Shown piece after piece: positions 12,787 through 24,681 of a stretch of 64,000 bases of DNA. Every line of letters starts with the position of its first letter. Positions within the stretch are counted from its first letter, which is position 1. Below the pieces are notes generated by a model. That model had not been told where the DNA came from. It ran no database searches and saw only the letters and a list, made by a program, of their open reading frames with translations. Source of the DNA: Prinsepia uniflora (taxonomy: Eukaryota; Streptophyta; Magnoliopsida; Rosales; Rosaceae). Made by a program: the position numbers and the translations under genes. The stretch is taken from positions 2,771,781 to 2,835,780 of the forward strand of contig CM064866.1 of NCBI GenBank assembly GCA_032719365.1. The letters run 5' to 3'.

Positions 12787-14337
12787 ATGGCATTCAAAAC
12801 CATAATTCACGAGCTACTGAGAGATGACAAGAAGGGGAAAAAATCACAAAGAGCGGCGGAAAGAAGGCCGTCCCGCCGCCGAGCAAGATCACATATTGCC
12901 CCTGAGCAGCCATTGCCCTCATCACCTTCGTCAGTTGAACAGAGCCAGTGGGCAAACTTGCCACCTGAGCTGCTTCTTGACATAATCCGGCGAATCGAAG
13001 CCAGCGGCACCGCCTGGCCTGGGCGGAGGGACGTGGTTGCTTGTGCTTCTGTTTGCAGTTCATGGAGAGATATCACAAAAGAAATAGTCAAAACTCCAGA
13101 AAAATGCGGGTGCCTCACATTCCCTATCTCACTCAAACAGGTAACTATTTTCTGGTAAAAGAAAAATCATATTTCTATCATGTTCTTACTGAAGATGAAT
13201 TCTTCCCTTTTTTTCTTTTTTTTTACCTGCTGTCATTATTGGTTGTACACTCTAATAGCCGGGTTCAAGGGATGCTCCGATTCAGTGCTATATCAAGAGG
13301 GATAGAGTAACTTCGACTTACTATCTGTATCTTGGTTTAAGCCCTGGTAAATTTCGGATTCTTGAGTCCCTTTATAGATAAATTTCTGGATTCTGTAAGC
13401 ATCTGTTGAGCATTGCAATGCACACTTATGAATCTACAGCTCTATCCGGGGATGGGAGTAAGCTCTTGCTCGCGGCAAGAAAGATCAGACGGGCAACAAG
13501 TACAGGTTTTGTTATCTCTTTGGTTGCTGATGAGTTCTCGCGACAAAGCAGCACCTACATTGGAAAACTAAGGCAAGATTCACCACGAAAATGATTCGTT
13601 TGGTTGGTTTCTCAGTTTTATGGCTGAATTCTTGTTTGTCCTGCCATCTGTTTTTTTTTTGAAAATCATGGAACAGGTCTAATTTTCTGGGGTCCAAGTT
13701 TACCATTTATGACAGTCAGCCTCCAAATGAGCAAACAAATTGTAGATCAAAAAGCAAAACCAATTCAAAGAAGGTGCCTCTGATGTTACCCCCAGGTAGT
13801 TACAGTGTTGCAACTGTATCTTACGAGCTCAACATCCTCCGAACAAGAGGACCAAGGCGAATGCAATGCACAATGCCATCGATCCCCATGTCAGCAGTTC
13901 AAGAAAACGGCATTGCTCCTACTCCAACAGAATTACCAGCTTTATATGCTCCAAAATGCTGCTATCCATTGCCAGTTTCACAAGGAAAGAAGCAACTTGC
14001 GAACCTGTGCTCTTGTTACCCTAACCGGGTTTTAGATTATGGCACCAAGGATCCGCTCGTAATGAAAAATAAATCTCCTAGATGGCACGAGCAGCTGCAA
14101 TGTTGGTGTCTGAATTTCAAGGGGCGCGTCACAGTGGCCTCCGTGAAGAATTTCCAGCTGGCTGCTGCTGCAGAACCTCACCAGAATGTTTCACTGGAAG
14201 AACAAGAGAAAGTTATACTTCAATTTGGGAAGATCGGTAAAGACATTTTCACAATGGACTATCGCTACCCTCTGTCTGCTTTCCAAGCCTTCGCAATCTG
14301 CTTGAGTAGCTTTGACACGAAACCAGCCTGCGAATAA
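12787..14337 (+). CDS. TLP: Tubby-like F-box protein, 4 coding exons, 411 aa
   Basis: Exons 12787-13140, 13259-13346, 13440-13572 and 13677-14337 join in frame to 411 codons plus stop, the usual plant TLP length. The N-terminus holds an F-box (about residues 54-102: WANLPPELLLDIIRRIE ... VVACASVCSSWRDI). From about residue 117 comes the Tub domain: PGSRDAPIQCYIKRDR, LYLGLSPA, TYIGKLR|SNFLGSKFTIYD, TRGPRRMQC, NKSPRWHEQLQCWCLNFKG, GRVTVASVKNFQL, and the C-terminal tubby signature FAICLSSFDTKPACE. Plant TLPs bind SKP1-like proteins through the F-box and membrane phosphoinositides through the Tub domain, and act in ABA and stress responses. By eye it resembles the Arabidopsis TLP2/TLP6 group. The third intron has a GC donor (AG|GCAAGA, 13573-13676). 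A likely 5' UTR intron is 12691-12769. The splice model rests on conserved protein and splice sites, not transcripts. Confidence 0.93.
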
Positions 14338-14616
14338 GCAATTTAGAGTTGACTGTAAATACACACTTTTGAAAATGAGCACCTTAGGCTATGGCTTCTG
14401 GTCATCAGCAAGTGCCTTCAGTGAATTCAAACTAGTTTGTGTAATGACAGTTACCCATAAAGAACAATGTAATGTAAGTTTCCCGATTTATTTATCCACG
14501 GAAGCAGTTTTTGCACAATTTTTTCCCTAGTTATGTTTTCCTGGGATTGGTATATTCATATAAAACAAATATATATATATATATAGATGAAGCTGACATT
14601 TACATGATCAGAGAGT

Positions 14617-16200
14617 CTAGATCTCCTTGTCATTATCCTTTTTCTTCTGCCCGCAACTATAGCGGCAGCCATGGCGTCTAGGCTTTTCGGGGTCATCTGG
14701 GTCTGAGCCACTTGGCTCCATGAGAAGCCCTCTGAGGCATCGCCTTCTTACAGTTGGTTCATGAGTGAGTTTCTCAGAAGGAGTTTTGGTGGATTGAGCC
14801 TTGTGTGTTCCGATGGGCTCTGGTTTTCGACTTGACTTGCTGGAATCTGCTGTGTTTTGAGATAAAATCGTCTGAACACCTGGATCTCTCCCTGTCACCG
14901 AACTATTGAAGACGATGGAGTTGTTGATGCTCTGTACATTGCTGTTGATGTAAGCATTTGTTTGCTCATCTTCACTGCTTGTTAGACCGTTGAAATTTTC
15001 GCCGTCGGTGCTTGCCTCTTCATCAGTTGTAGCTTCAAGGCTGTCATCTGGGTTGCTCTTATAACTTCTGTGTATGGGGATCGACGATTCTTCTTTCGCC
15101 GGCTCTGAGCTCAACTGCATTGATGCTCCTCTATTTTCACCAGACAGTGTAGTGACATTAAGTTCCTTATCAAGCAATTCGTCCCCAGTGACCAACTTAT
15201 CAAGTTTAAGAACATCTTTTCTGATTTCTTCATGCGGCGGTGGAGATTGTTCCCCGGCGGATGAAACCATCTTTTGAATAGACATCCTTGAGGCTCTTCT
15301 GTTTTTGGAAGTTCTGATCGGCCTCAAACTGGAGCTGGTGGTCGCTAGTGCCTCCTTTCTCTCTACAGTTTCCTCTCTCGCGTGCTTTTCCGAGCCTGGA
15401 TCATTGATTTGCTCCTCTTTTTTCAGTGCTTGCACTATTTTCTCCTCCTCTTTATGCTCTTTCGTCGCTGTCTCTGGCTCTGAATGGTCCTTACGATCTC
15501 CACCAAGAGCATCAGGATACACCACCTCAGGTAAAGCAACTGTTTCCATAGCTTCTGCAGAAACTTTATCAGCATCGGAAATAGTTGGTTGAGGATCTCT
15601 TTGTGGTGAAGGAGACATTGCTTTCTTCGGCTCTAATTGAGAGGCAAGTGACGAAGGTTCAGCAGAAAAAGATGGACTTTGAGAGCTCCCTTGAGAGGTG
15701 GTGGTGGACTGTGACTGAGTTTGCGCTTGAGGTTGAGAAGCTACATGAGATGGTGATGGTGAAGATGAGTCAAACAAAATTTGAGTTTGAGTTGTTGCAT
15801 CAGAAGTTTTTTGGGATTCAGAACCAAGAGATGGTGATGGCGGATATGACCCAATCTCAATTTGAGTTTGAGTTGTTGCACCAGAAGTTTTTTGGGATTC
15901 AGAGCCACGTGATGGTGATGGCGGAGATGACCCAACCTCAATTTGAGTTTGAGTTGTTGCACCATCAGTTTTTTGGGATTCAGAACCACGAGATGGTGAT
16001 GGCGACAGGTTTGGGGAAGGAGTGGCTTTCACAGGGGCTTTTCCTGCCGGGCGAAATGGTGGACGGTCAGCAGAAACTGCGGAGGTTGTCTGGGCAGGGA
16101 GGTTTTGGGTTTTAGCTGTTGGACGTCGTTCTGGCTCTACTTGAGAACTTCGACTACGCCAACCAAAACGAATGCGAAAGGGTTGCTTTTTGTCTGCCAT
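14617..16200 (-). CDS. Unrecognised 527-aa disordered Ser/Pro/Gln-rich protein with 27-aa repeats
   Basis: A single open frame of 527 codons. I do not recognise a named family. The N-terminus is basic (MADKKQPFRIRFGWRSRSSQ). Residues about 60-150 hold three tandem 27-aa repeats of the type SPSRGSESQKTxGATTQTQI. The middle is low-complexity and charged (Ser, Gln, Glu, Lys), probably disordered. The C-terminus looks ordered and conserved-like: RRRCLRGLLMEPSGSDPD then RRHGCRYSCGQKKK, with three cysteines. There is no signal peptide or membrane segment, so a nuclear or cytosolic location is likely. A TATA-like TATATACA lies about 85 bp upstream of the ATG (near 16285). The gene is convergent with the TLP gene (about 280 bp between stops) and divergent from the CBSX3-like gene (about 780 bp between ATGs). 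Confidence 0.75.
   Translation of the reverse strand: MADKKQPFRIRFGWRSRSSQVEPERRPTAKTQNLPAQTTSAVSADRPPFRPAGKAPVKATPSPNLSPSPSRGSESQKTDGATTQTQIEVGSSPPSPSRGSESQKTSGATTQTQIEIGSYPPSPSLGSESQKTSDATTQTQILFDSSSPSPSHVASQPQAQTQSQSTTTSQGSSQSPSFSAEPSSLASQLEPKKAMSPSPQRDPQPTISDADKVSAEAMETVALPEVVYPDALGGDRKDHSEPETATKEHKEEEKIVQALKKEEQINDPGSEKHAREETVERKEALATTSSSLRPIRTSKNRRASRMSIQKMVSSAGEQSPPPHEEIRKDVLKLDKLVTGDELLDKELNVTTLSGENRGASMQLSSEPAKEESSIPIHRSYKSNPDDSLEATTDEEASTDGENFNGLTSSEDEQTNAYINSNVQSINNSIVFNSSVTGRDPGVQTILSQNTADSSKSSRKPEPIGTHKAQSTKTPSEKLTHEPTVRRRCLRGLLMEPSGSDPDDPEKPRRHGCRYSCGQKKKDNDKEI
15748..16006 (-). repeat. 81-bp in-frame tandem repeat inside the 527-aa gene
   Basis: GATGGTGATGG recurs at 15830, 15911 and 15992 (period 81), with a more diverged copy near 15750. 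The 81-bp unit keeps the reading frame and encodes the 27-aa SPSRGSESQKT-type repeat. Confidence 0.9.
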
Positions 16201-16976
16201 GGATGGTTTGAAATGAGAGAGGATTGGCTCTGTCGGAGTAGAAAGATGATGAGAATGGCCTGCTCAAAACTTTCATGAAAGGCTTGTATATATTGAAATT
16301 CTACCGATACCTTACCTTCTCCCACTCTCTGCTTCTTTACTTCTCTTAGAAGTACTTAGTTTTGATCTTAGAGAAATATGCAATTTACCCAAAGGCAGAT
16401 TTAATTTGCTTCTCTAAGAGGTCTTGAATCTTTTTCCACTTTCCGACAGACCCCAAAAAAGGAATACGAAGTATATATACGTGCCCACACGTAAATCTCC
16501 ATTCTAATAAAACAGAAATTAATTAAACTAATAACTGTTTTCTTCCAATAAAATTAAGACCGAAGAAAACTTACTATATTATTCGTCGAGCTCACGCATG
16601 AAACAGTGAGCTTTGTGGACCAGAAAGACTTAGGCAAAGCTGCGGAAGCTAGCTTGCCAAATCAAGTAACCTGACAAAGAAGTAAAAAATTTAGAAGCAA
16701 GCTAAGTTTTCCTTCATGAAGCCATTGAAGAAAAGAATACGACAAAATCACATTGCCAAGCAAGAGAAGGAAGCAGGCAAACATCTTCTGCTGCATCATA
16801 AGGGAAGCTTCCAGCCAGTTCTGAGCTAGCCTTCTCCAACAAGGTATGTATCAACCAATAGTTTTCATCTTTGCAATTCTCTTCTCCAAGTTGAAACCAT
16901 AAATTTATCCATGTAGTTTTTGAAAATTTTCATGGCTGTTTTTCTCAATGCAATTTTTCCTGAAGCAGGAAGAGAA

Positions 16977-17983
16977 ATGCAAGGAATTTCTACGGCTGTG
17001 AGATCATGCCGGGAGCTACTAAAGGCCACAATTTTACAGCATTCGCACGGGAGAGAAATTGCTGGGATAGAAAGGATAGTTTCACGTTTAAAATGGGTTA
17101 GCTCTCCACCTGCACAGCAAAAAGGGTTAGAGAATGTAACCGTAGCAGATTTACTGGTGAAAAAAATTGAAAAAACTGGACCTTGGATCTGGTGCCACAC
17201 AAATGACAGCGTAAATGATGCAGTAAAAAATGTATTTTCTGACTATTTATCTGTAATATGAAATTCATACTGCGATCAAGTTGAGTTATTATGAGAATGA
17301 CATTGCAGATGGCTAAACACAATATCGGGTCACTGGTGGTACTAAAGCCAGGGGAGCAACAACAAATTGCAGGAATCATCACGGAAAGAGGTAAATTATT
17401 AATAGAACGAACTTCTTGAAGGATTTATCGACAATAAAACTGAATCTTCCTGATCCTACTCATGGTGGTATAAATCAAGCAGACTATATGAAGAAAATAA
17501 TTGGACAGGAAAGATCTCCCTTTTACACTAGAGTTGGAGAAATTATGACTAAGGAGGTCAGTTCAAGTTTTCCGTCCAGACACTAATATACTTGACCAAC
17601 CATTTTCCTTCTAGATTCAGCTGAAATGTTTACCTTTCAACAGCACAAATTGATCACAGTAACATCTGACACAAACATTCTTCAAGCGATGCAACTTATG
17701 ACAGGTAAGCCTCGGCCACAGTTTCTGTTCTGTAACTACCATAAACATCGGAGAACCAAATAAGACATGTTCTATTTATATATAAACATGTGTAAGCAAA
17801 TAATGAAATTTTGTTTCAATGTCAACAACAGAGAACCAAATAAGACATGTTCCAGTTATAGATGGGAAGCTAGTTGGCATGATTTCTATGAAAGATGTAG
17901 TTCGAGCAGTAATGGAGCAGCAAAATGGGGAACTGAGGCAACTAAATGAGTACATTAGAGGAGAATACTACAAGGACATATAA
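16977..17983 (+). CDS. CBSX3: CBS-domain protein, CBSX3-like, 5 exons, 207 aa
   Basis: Exons 16977-17231, 17309-17390, 17483-17556, 17644-17704 and 17832-17983 join in frame to 207 codons plus stop, close to Arabidopsis CBSX3 (206 aa). The N-terminus (MQGISTAVRSCRELLKATIL) is basic and amphipathic, like a mitochondrial presequence. Two CBS motifs follow. CBS1 is about residues 54-120 (VTVADLL, WIWCHTNDSVNDAVKN, HNIGSLVVLKPGEQQQIAGI, ITERDYMKKII). CBS2 is about 130-195 (VGEIMTKE, LITVTSDTNILQAMQLMT, NQIRHVPVIDGKLVGMISMK, DVVRAVM). In Arabidopsis CBSX3 binds and activates mitochondrial thioredoxin o. The start follows a likely 5' UTR intron (16844-16968). Intron 4 holds an unused copy of the start of exon 5 (17751-17772). 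Confidence 0.92.
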
Positions 17984-20926
17984 CCTATCCAAGCTTTATG
18001 TTCCTCAAATTAATGTAATACAACATAAAAACAAATCTGAAAAAAAAAAATCAAATATGTCTTCTTATACATAGTACTTGTGTGCTAAGCTCTCCACACT
18101 TGGTACTTACAAGAAAAAAAATTAAAGAATCATTTTAATCTGCAATGGCCAGATTTCAAAACAAAAGAAGAATAAAATCTTCACAGGCCGGATTTCAAAG
18201 TGAACACCTAGTCCCCTAATCTCAGGTAGACCAATGGCTTTGAAGAACCTGCTTTTAAGTTGTATTACTAAGGCAGCACATAAAAATTGTAGCAACATGG
18301 TCTTCGACAACATGTCGGGCCACAGAATAGAGGCAGTGAATACTAAGTGTGCACATACAATATTCATGATCCTATTTGCCTCCTATTTTGAAAACAACAT
18401 ATATACTCTATCTGGTATAGAAACACAAATAAGTTGCAGATTCAATTAGGGTCGGGATTGATTATGTTCGGCATTCTATAAAGCATATATTATCACCTAT
18501 TTCAAGAAAAAGATTATACAGCTCTCATTGGCTGGAGGATGAACCTAACATCTACTCCTTATCTTTTCTAACATTCTATCAACACAAGATTCTTTCTCTA
18601 AGGAGATTCAAACAATTAAAAGCCCTCTAGATTTTATTTCAAAAATTGCCCTCTTAGAGTGGTCCTCAAAGCTCAAAGTATTTTGGTGGCAAATGATTGG
18701 ACCTTGTGTAGGGAAGCTGACTGCAGTTCCCCAAATGTCATTGGTGGTTGTATTCTGCTAGCGCTCGTGTCAGACCAAATAACCTACATCTAGCTAAAGC
18801 CACTATATGTCAAAAGTTTCATCCTCAAAAGTCATGGACTGTGAAAGGAACATCTCTCTTCTAGAAAAATACAATTCCCCACTCTCACTTTCTCATCCTT
18901 CCTTCCATGAGTGCGATGCTGGAATATTGATTTTTAAGTGTAAGATGACAATTTAAACAAGAGAGAGAAAGCAGCTATCTATTTTTGAACATTCTAAGTC
19001 CCTGCTGGGAGAGAGGGGCAGGAACACTACGAAAAGGGATTCCACAAGAATTTAGAGGGATCCATCATCACAACTTTCCCTGAAGTGGACTTGATATAAT
19101 AAAAATTCAAAGTATCAAGCCAAGATTGGCTGGTCTTTGTTTTTATAAAGATTTCAAGGCACATTTACCTGAATATGTTATCCCCTCGCTGGACCCTACT
19201 TCCTTCATGGCTGCAGCATCTCAAGCCAAGAATCCCAGCAACTTGTCTAAATGGAAGAAACCTCATTAGACTCCTGCTGATTAATAACATGGTTGCTCAA
19301 TGTTCATTGTGCAAACAATTAGCAGAAAAGCATACAACTCAGTAGATTGATTCGTTTCAGCTTTTCAAACTCCAACTGTCTGTGCCTAACATTAGGGTCC
19401 GCCAGGTCAATGCGGCAAAGAAAGAGAAGGCGTCTTGTTGAATAAGCCCTCCTCTCTTCTCAAAGAAAAAAGTCATAACTTAAGTTGGTGATATTTGGAT
19501 CTACCCCTCTTTGACCAACACAAATCTTAGGTGATACAAAATCCTCTGCTTTTTTTATGAGTTTGGACTTTGTGCAAGAAGTTAGGAGCAAGTAGGTTTA
19601 GGAGTTAAAGAAGGAAAAAGGGTTTCTGTTGTTATTTTACTAAAACTTAAGGTAGATTGAGGATTTAGGATGGGAAATGTTAGCATTAAGAGATGAATGT
19701 GGGCCACTTATTATCTAGTATTATAAGTATATATGTTTGTCCTCACCTGACTCAAAATAGATAACAAAACACACAACAATATATATCACTCCTAAATAAT
19801 ATCTACCAATTTAAGATAAGAAAGGGTATAGTAAAGGCCAAATTGATCTTCTCCATCAAAAAGCAAAAGATTTCATTGATTTTTTATGTTGCAGGAAGTA
19901 AACAGACAAAATCTACAGAGGCAAATTTGGTTGACTCTGGTGATCAAGCTGGCCATCCAGCAAAAAACCATTTTGGAATGTTGCTGAGAAACTGTTTAAA
20001 AATTAAAACAAACATATTTCCAACATTCAATTACGTACAAATCTCACTCTCCTTTATTTTCTCTTCTACCTAATAGGGAGGCCCCACTCCCTGTGAGGTA
20101 CCTACTGCTTTTTTGAAACTTGATGTTCGACTCTGACATGTTAAAGATTTTGGAAGAGTAAATGGAGCAAGTAATTGACAAAACAAAATTCATCAATTTT
20201 CTTCATGCACCCAGTACATGCTCAGATGATGATGATAATGCATACGACAACTTTCTTCTTCTTGAATTCATTCAAATCAACATCATCATCTTTGTTGTCT
20301 ATCTATTCTGATGAAACAGCTAAACTTGAACACTTTTCTAGATACCATGCCCATATCTATTTATTGCTAACAAAAATAAATAACAAATATCTTATTATTT
20401 TTTAAAGCATATGATACTATAATTCAGTATTACAATATAAAAATTAGACTATTTTACATACCTAGGTTCTTTGAAGGTTTGAAATGGATGGAGGTTGATA
20501 TTGTAAGCGTATCTAATGGGTAGATTACGAATTGGGATCTAATCCCCACCAGGCTGTAAATTCTGAAAAAATCCCACTTGGTGATGAGATAATTTAATGA
20601 GAAGACAGAGACCTGAAAAATATAAGCTAAGCTCCTTTTCGGTTATTGTCCTTCTTAGCGTTGATCAAGAAAGCGAATCACATCTTTTTTTGTCTCTGTA
20701 AATAATATTCGCCAACTTGCACAGCCCCACGAGTGTCTCTTCCTCCTACTTATAAGGAGCATGGCAACCTCTCCCATACCATCATCCCTTTGACTCCAGT
20801 CTTCTGCCTTGATAGAGGACCTTTTTGTAAACACTAACTTCAGCGCCCTAACTCCATACACATTATATCATCTTCTGCTCCTTTTTAAATTTGGTTCATT
20901 TCTTCACGGAAGACTAAATTTGAGGA
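17984..20926. other. Intergenic, nothing recognised; RADIALIS-like promoter at the right end
   Basis: No convincing gene or RNA is seen. An exon-like piece near 19895-20070 follows a TTGCAG but leads nowhere recognisable. At the right end TTATAAGG (about 20750-20757), 170 bp before the RADIALIS-like ATG, is a plausible TATA box. Confidence 0.55.
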
Positions 20927-22370
20927 ATGGCATCCCTCTCTTCTTCAAGGAGCTCCAACACCGCCTGGACACCAAAGCAGAACAAGTTGTTTGAAAAGGC
21001 TCTGGCTGTGTACGACAAGGACACGCAAGACCGCTGGAATAATGTGGCCAAGGCTGTGGGAGGAAAATCTGCAGAGGAAGTCAAGAGGCACTATGAGATT
21101 CTGGTGCAGGATCTCATGCATATAGAATCTGGCCAAATCCCTATTCCTAACTATAAGGGCACAGGAAGCAGCAATAGAGTCATTGCTGATGAACAAAGGT
21201 AATTTTGTGTATTTATAGAAAAGTTTACCAAACTCTTCATTTTAAGCAATCATCAGTCTCTTTTTATGTCTTCTAACAATTAAAAGGTAATCCATGCGTC
21301 TATCTATACTTCCTATAGTAGCAGCTACCAAGAACACGCTAGTAGAGAAAAAGTTAAGGGATCCTTAACTGCCACAAGTTCTGAGTCTACACTCCATGGT
21401 ACTTTTAGGAGCTTTTCAATTCAAGAAATTAAGATCTAGAATTTAGGCACCCTTTTCTTATCGGAAAAAAGAAAAGAAGAATGAAGATAGTTACAAGAAG
21501 TTGAGAGCTTCAAAGGGGTTTGAAGCAAGCCGGCGTATCGTTTCCATAATGTCATTCACTAATTTTTCCATAATTTCATTCACTATTTTTTTTTCCTCTT
21601 CTGGAAGGACAGTTCAAACTAAAGACAGTGACATGACTCCTACCCAAGAAATTTTATATGTTTTTATCAATTAATTTCTATATCTATCCTTTATCCCATA
21701 CTATATTGAACTTCAATTTCTAAGAAAAATCCCACATGGAATCTAATCTTTACTTGTTTTAGATCTCATATGCACATGGCCCTATGATTAAAGTAATTGA
21801 ATATAGTCACCCGGCCGGCTTCTCTCCCTAATGTAGATGAGGATCATCGTGTCACGCCAAAATCTTGTTTTTAATTACTTATCACATTCTCTCATTAATC
21901 CCAAGGCTTGCTAGCGACAGGGAGTGTTGGATCTAGCTAAACCTCTTGGCACCTTTGTTAGTTCATGAAATCTTATAAGTACTTTGACATAGAATTGATG
22001 CCACCTAAGCCTTCAGAGCTGAGTATCAACAAATCTAAATAAAAAATATCTTTAGAGCAAGTGCCGTTAACATTTATTATATGCTTAAAAATTGCAAACA
22101 AACTATAGTAATCAATGCATTACGTCGGCAGACATTTAAAAATAGTAAAATGTTACTTCAAAACGAAGCACCCATAAAAAAGAGGCTGGTTATGTCTCTT
22201 TAGCTAATGGGGTGCGATTAACAAGATAATGCAACTAGGGGGTTTTATTTTATATTACAATAGGTTATAAATTTATAATGTGTACTTGGAAGTTGGGATT
22301 CGTTAAGCTTCTGATGCTAATTCATTCTGATATATTATTGACCAGGCTTATGAAAAATCTGAAGATCTGA
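20927..22370 (+). CDS. RL: RADIALIS-like single-MYB (SANT) protein, 2 exons, 98 aa
   Basis: Exon 1 is 20927-21198 and exon 2 is 22346-22370, joining in frame to 98 codons plus stop after a 1.15-kb intron with GT and AG ends. A single MYB/SANT domain covers about residues 11-65: AWTPKQNKLFEKALAVYDKD, DRWNNVAKAVGGKSAEEVKR, HYEILVQDLMHIESG. This is the RAD/RL small MYB type. The short last exon, LMKNLKI, matches the family's usual C-terminal tail (RMRxLKL-like) and supports the distant second exon. Such proteins lack an activation domain and antagonise larger MYB (DIV-type) factors by binding their partners; they act in floral asymmetry and other development. The paralogue number cannot be assigned. 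Confidence 0.9.
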
Positions 22371-23084
22371 TGGAACGCATCAGAAGACATGTAAAAAGAA
22401 AAAAAAAATTAATTGCTCTGTTATTCTACCCGCTCTACCTGCGACCTCTGTGTTTCTCTGCTCCTACGTGGACATGTTTATCTACTGTCATGATTCTCTG
22501 CAAAACTATATATATTATGCGTTTCTGTTTAAGCTTCCTATTTTGAAATGTTCTTTCAAGACCCAAAACCATAAATAGTGAACTAACACATCCAAAGCCT
22601 ATGGCTCAGTCAAGCAATTCATCGATCACATTGTAGGCATTCGGTTTAACTAATGAATTAAGCATGAACAGATCAAATAACAACATAAATTCAGCACAAT
22701 ATATCATAGATTCTCGATCAAATGCAAAAACCATCAGTACAGTAAAATTTCTTTGTCCACTGACCTCCGGTCCTTTGGAGGCTCAAATGCATGCACCAAG
22801 GATATCAAATTGTTCAGTCGCCATGTACGAAGATACTGAGTTTATCCGCGACTTTGAGAGAAGTAAAAAAATTATGAAAGTTGAAATTTCGGAGAAGAAC
22901 TATCAACAGAACAATAAGATCTGAATTCGCCTCCTCCATCTGATCTGTTTTTAAAGAAATGGTCGAATGGGTGATGAAGATTCAAATGGCTTCAAAGAAA
23001 GGCGGGAACCAACTCGTTCCCCTTTTTGGAAAAAATGGCGCTGGCGCGGGTGCTGCAACCGTTACGTAAAAAGACTACTGTCAT

Positions 23085-23400
23085 ATCTGAACCGTCAATC
23101 TGAAAACATGAAATTCAAAATGTGAAATTTGAGCCGTCAATTTGAAATCATGAAATTCAACATTATCTGAACTGTCCACTGAAACGGTGAATATTTTTTT
23201 TTTAATGGAACCGTGAAATTCAAAAATAGCTGAGCCGTCCATCTAATTATGAATTAATAAAATTACAAAAAAAAAAATCTGAACCGTCCATTTGAAATTA
23301 TGGAATTACAAAAATTTAGAAAATAAAATCTAGATCGTATATACGAAGAATGAAAATCAAAAAAGAAAAATCTCAACATCCATCTGAATTATCTCTAAAA
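23085..23400. repeat. Degenerate tandem repeat with 'GAACCGTCCAT' core
   Basis: About six imperfect units of 50-65 bp, each with a GA(A/G)CCGTC(C/A)A core followed by an AT-rich tail with TGAAATT. No coding potential. Confidence 0.75.
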
Positions 23401-24299
23401 AGGAGCTTCACTTCTCCAAAAAAACAAAGTAAATAAATAAAATAAAAGGGAGCTTCTACTTAACCAATTAATTAACTCTTGAAAATAGATAATCCAGTGG
23501 GAGAAACTCTAACTTCTATTTTATGTTGACCTAATCTAAACAAAACGCCGCTAAAGGGAAGGAGGGAGAAGATCACCTTCAATCATTTTTACTCTTTTTT
23601 TTATTAGTAATAAGAATCCTATTGTGATAAAAGTTTAATCTATGTCATACTCATATTTCAGCTTCTCATTATCAATTTATCCTTTTATCCAAAAAATTTC
23701 TTTAAAATTTCTTATTTTCTCTAAATCTTGTTCTACCTTAGTGTTGAAGAAGTTTGCTGTAATTTTTCTCGTTGGATTTGACTACAGTAGTTAATTGAGG
23801 ACATTTTATCCTTTACTATGTTATATGTAATTGAATCGTTAGAGATCAAGCATTCATTATATCCTTCATACTCTACTAATTATTCAATACCATATGTGAT
23901 AGATTTGACGATGATGTCTGTTTCTCTTAGTGAGGTAGTTTGTTTAGAGTTATAGATGCTATTGGAATTTTGGTCGCTTTGAGCTTTGTGGGTTTGATTT
24001 ATAAATTTGCATAATTTCATTGATGTTGGTTTTAGTTGTTAGTGTGACTTTATCTGCTATAGTACTGCCGCATTGGTTTATGCCTTATTGGTGTTACTGT
24101 CATAGTTTGATTTTGATAATATGGTTGTACTATTTTTTATGATGCACAATGATATCATTCCTGATAAAAAAAAATTAACTCTTCTCATTTAAAAAATTAA
24201 TTAAATAAATTTTTATATTATATGTTTTGAATTTAAGTATATAAAAAATTGAACATAGAGCCCTTAGAATGTTTTGAGTATAAATTGAACAATGAGCCC

Positions 24300-24608
24300 T
24301 AAAATGAATTAATAAAATTGAAAAAACTAAAACTATGGAGTAAAAAATGTGGTATAAAGTGAGAAATTGAGTAAAAAAATATATATTTATCAAACTGGGT
24401 AAAATTTTTGGAATAAAGTGGACAATTAAATGAAAAATATATAAAGAAAAGTGGAAAATTAAGTAAAAAAAATATGAAATAAAGTGAAAAATTAAGTTTA
24501 AAAAAAAGTGTATATTAAAGTGCAAAATTAAGTAAAAAAAGTATGAGGTAAAGTGAAAAACCAAGTAAAAGAAGCACGGAGTAAAGTGAAAAATTAAATA
24601 AAAAAATA
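24300..24608. repeat. Degenerate A-rich tandem repeat
   Basis: Repeated AAAGTG(A/G)AAAATTAAGTAAAA-like units of roughly 35-55 bp. On the minus strand the long ORF here (24175-24666) is this low-complexity repeat fused to antisense tRNA and is not a gene. Confidence 0.75.
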
Positions 24609-24681
24609 TGGAGATGCGGGGTATCGATCCCCGTACCTCTCGCATGCTAAGCGAGCGCTCTACCATCTGAGCTACATCCCC
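24609..24681 (-). tRNA. trnA-AGC: tRNA-Ala (AGC)
   Basis: The minus strand folds as a 73-nt cloverleaf without CCA. The acceptor stem is GGGGATG with CATCTCC, the discriminator is A, the D arm has TAGCTCAGATGGTAGAGC (B-box and A-box pattern present), the anticodon loop is TTAGCAT with anticodon AGC, and the T arm has GGGGATCGATACCCC. There is no intron. A run of T on the minus strand just downstream (24597-24607) fits a Pol III terminator. Confidence 0.95.

Larger units (their letters stand above)
22371..24608. other. Intergenic with weak tandem repeats
   Basis: No convincing gene is seen. GGCGGGAA (about 23001-23008), an E2F-type site, sits in a short GC-rich patch (22990-23070) that could be a minus-strand promoter; the minus-strand ATG at about 22935 opens only about 40 codons. 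Degenerate repeats lie at 23085-23400 and 24300-24608. Confidence 0.5.

Noticed and set aside
15585..16115. 176-codon plus-strand frame opposite the 527-aa gene
   Set aside because: Shadow of the in-frame repeats of the minus-strand gene; the longer frame has better composition and a TATA-like element.
24175..24666. 163-codon minus-strand frame rich in Phe, Leu and His
   Set aside because: It reads through an A-rich tandem repeat on the other strand and starts inside the tRNA-Ala gene; not a membrane protein gene.
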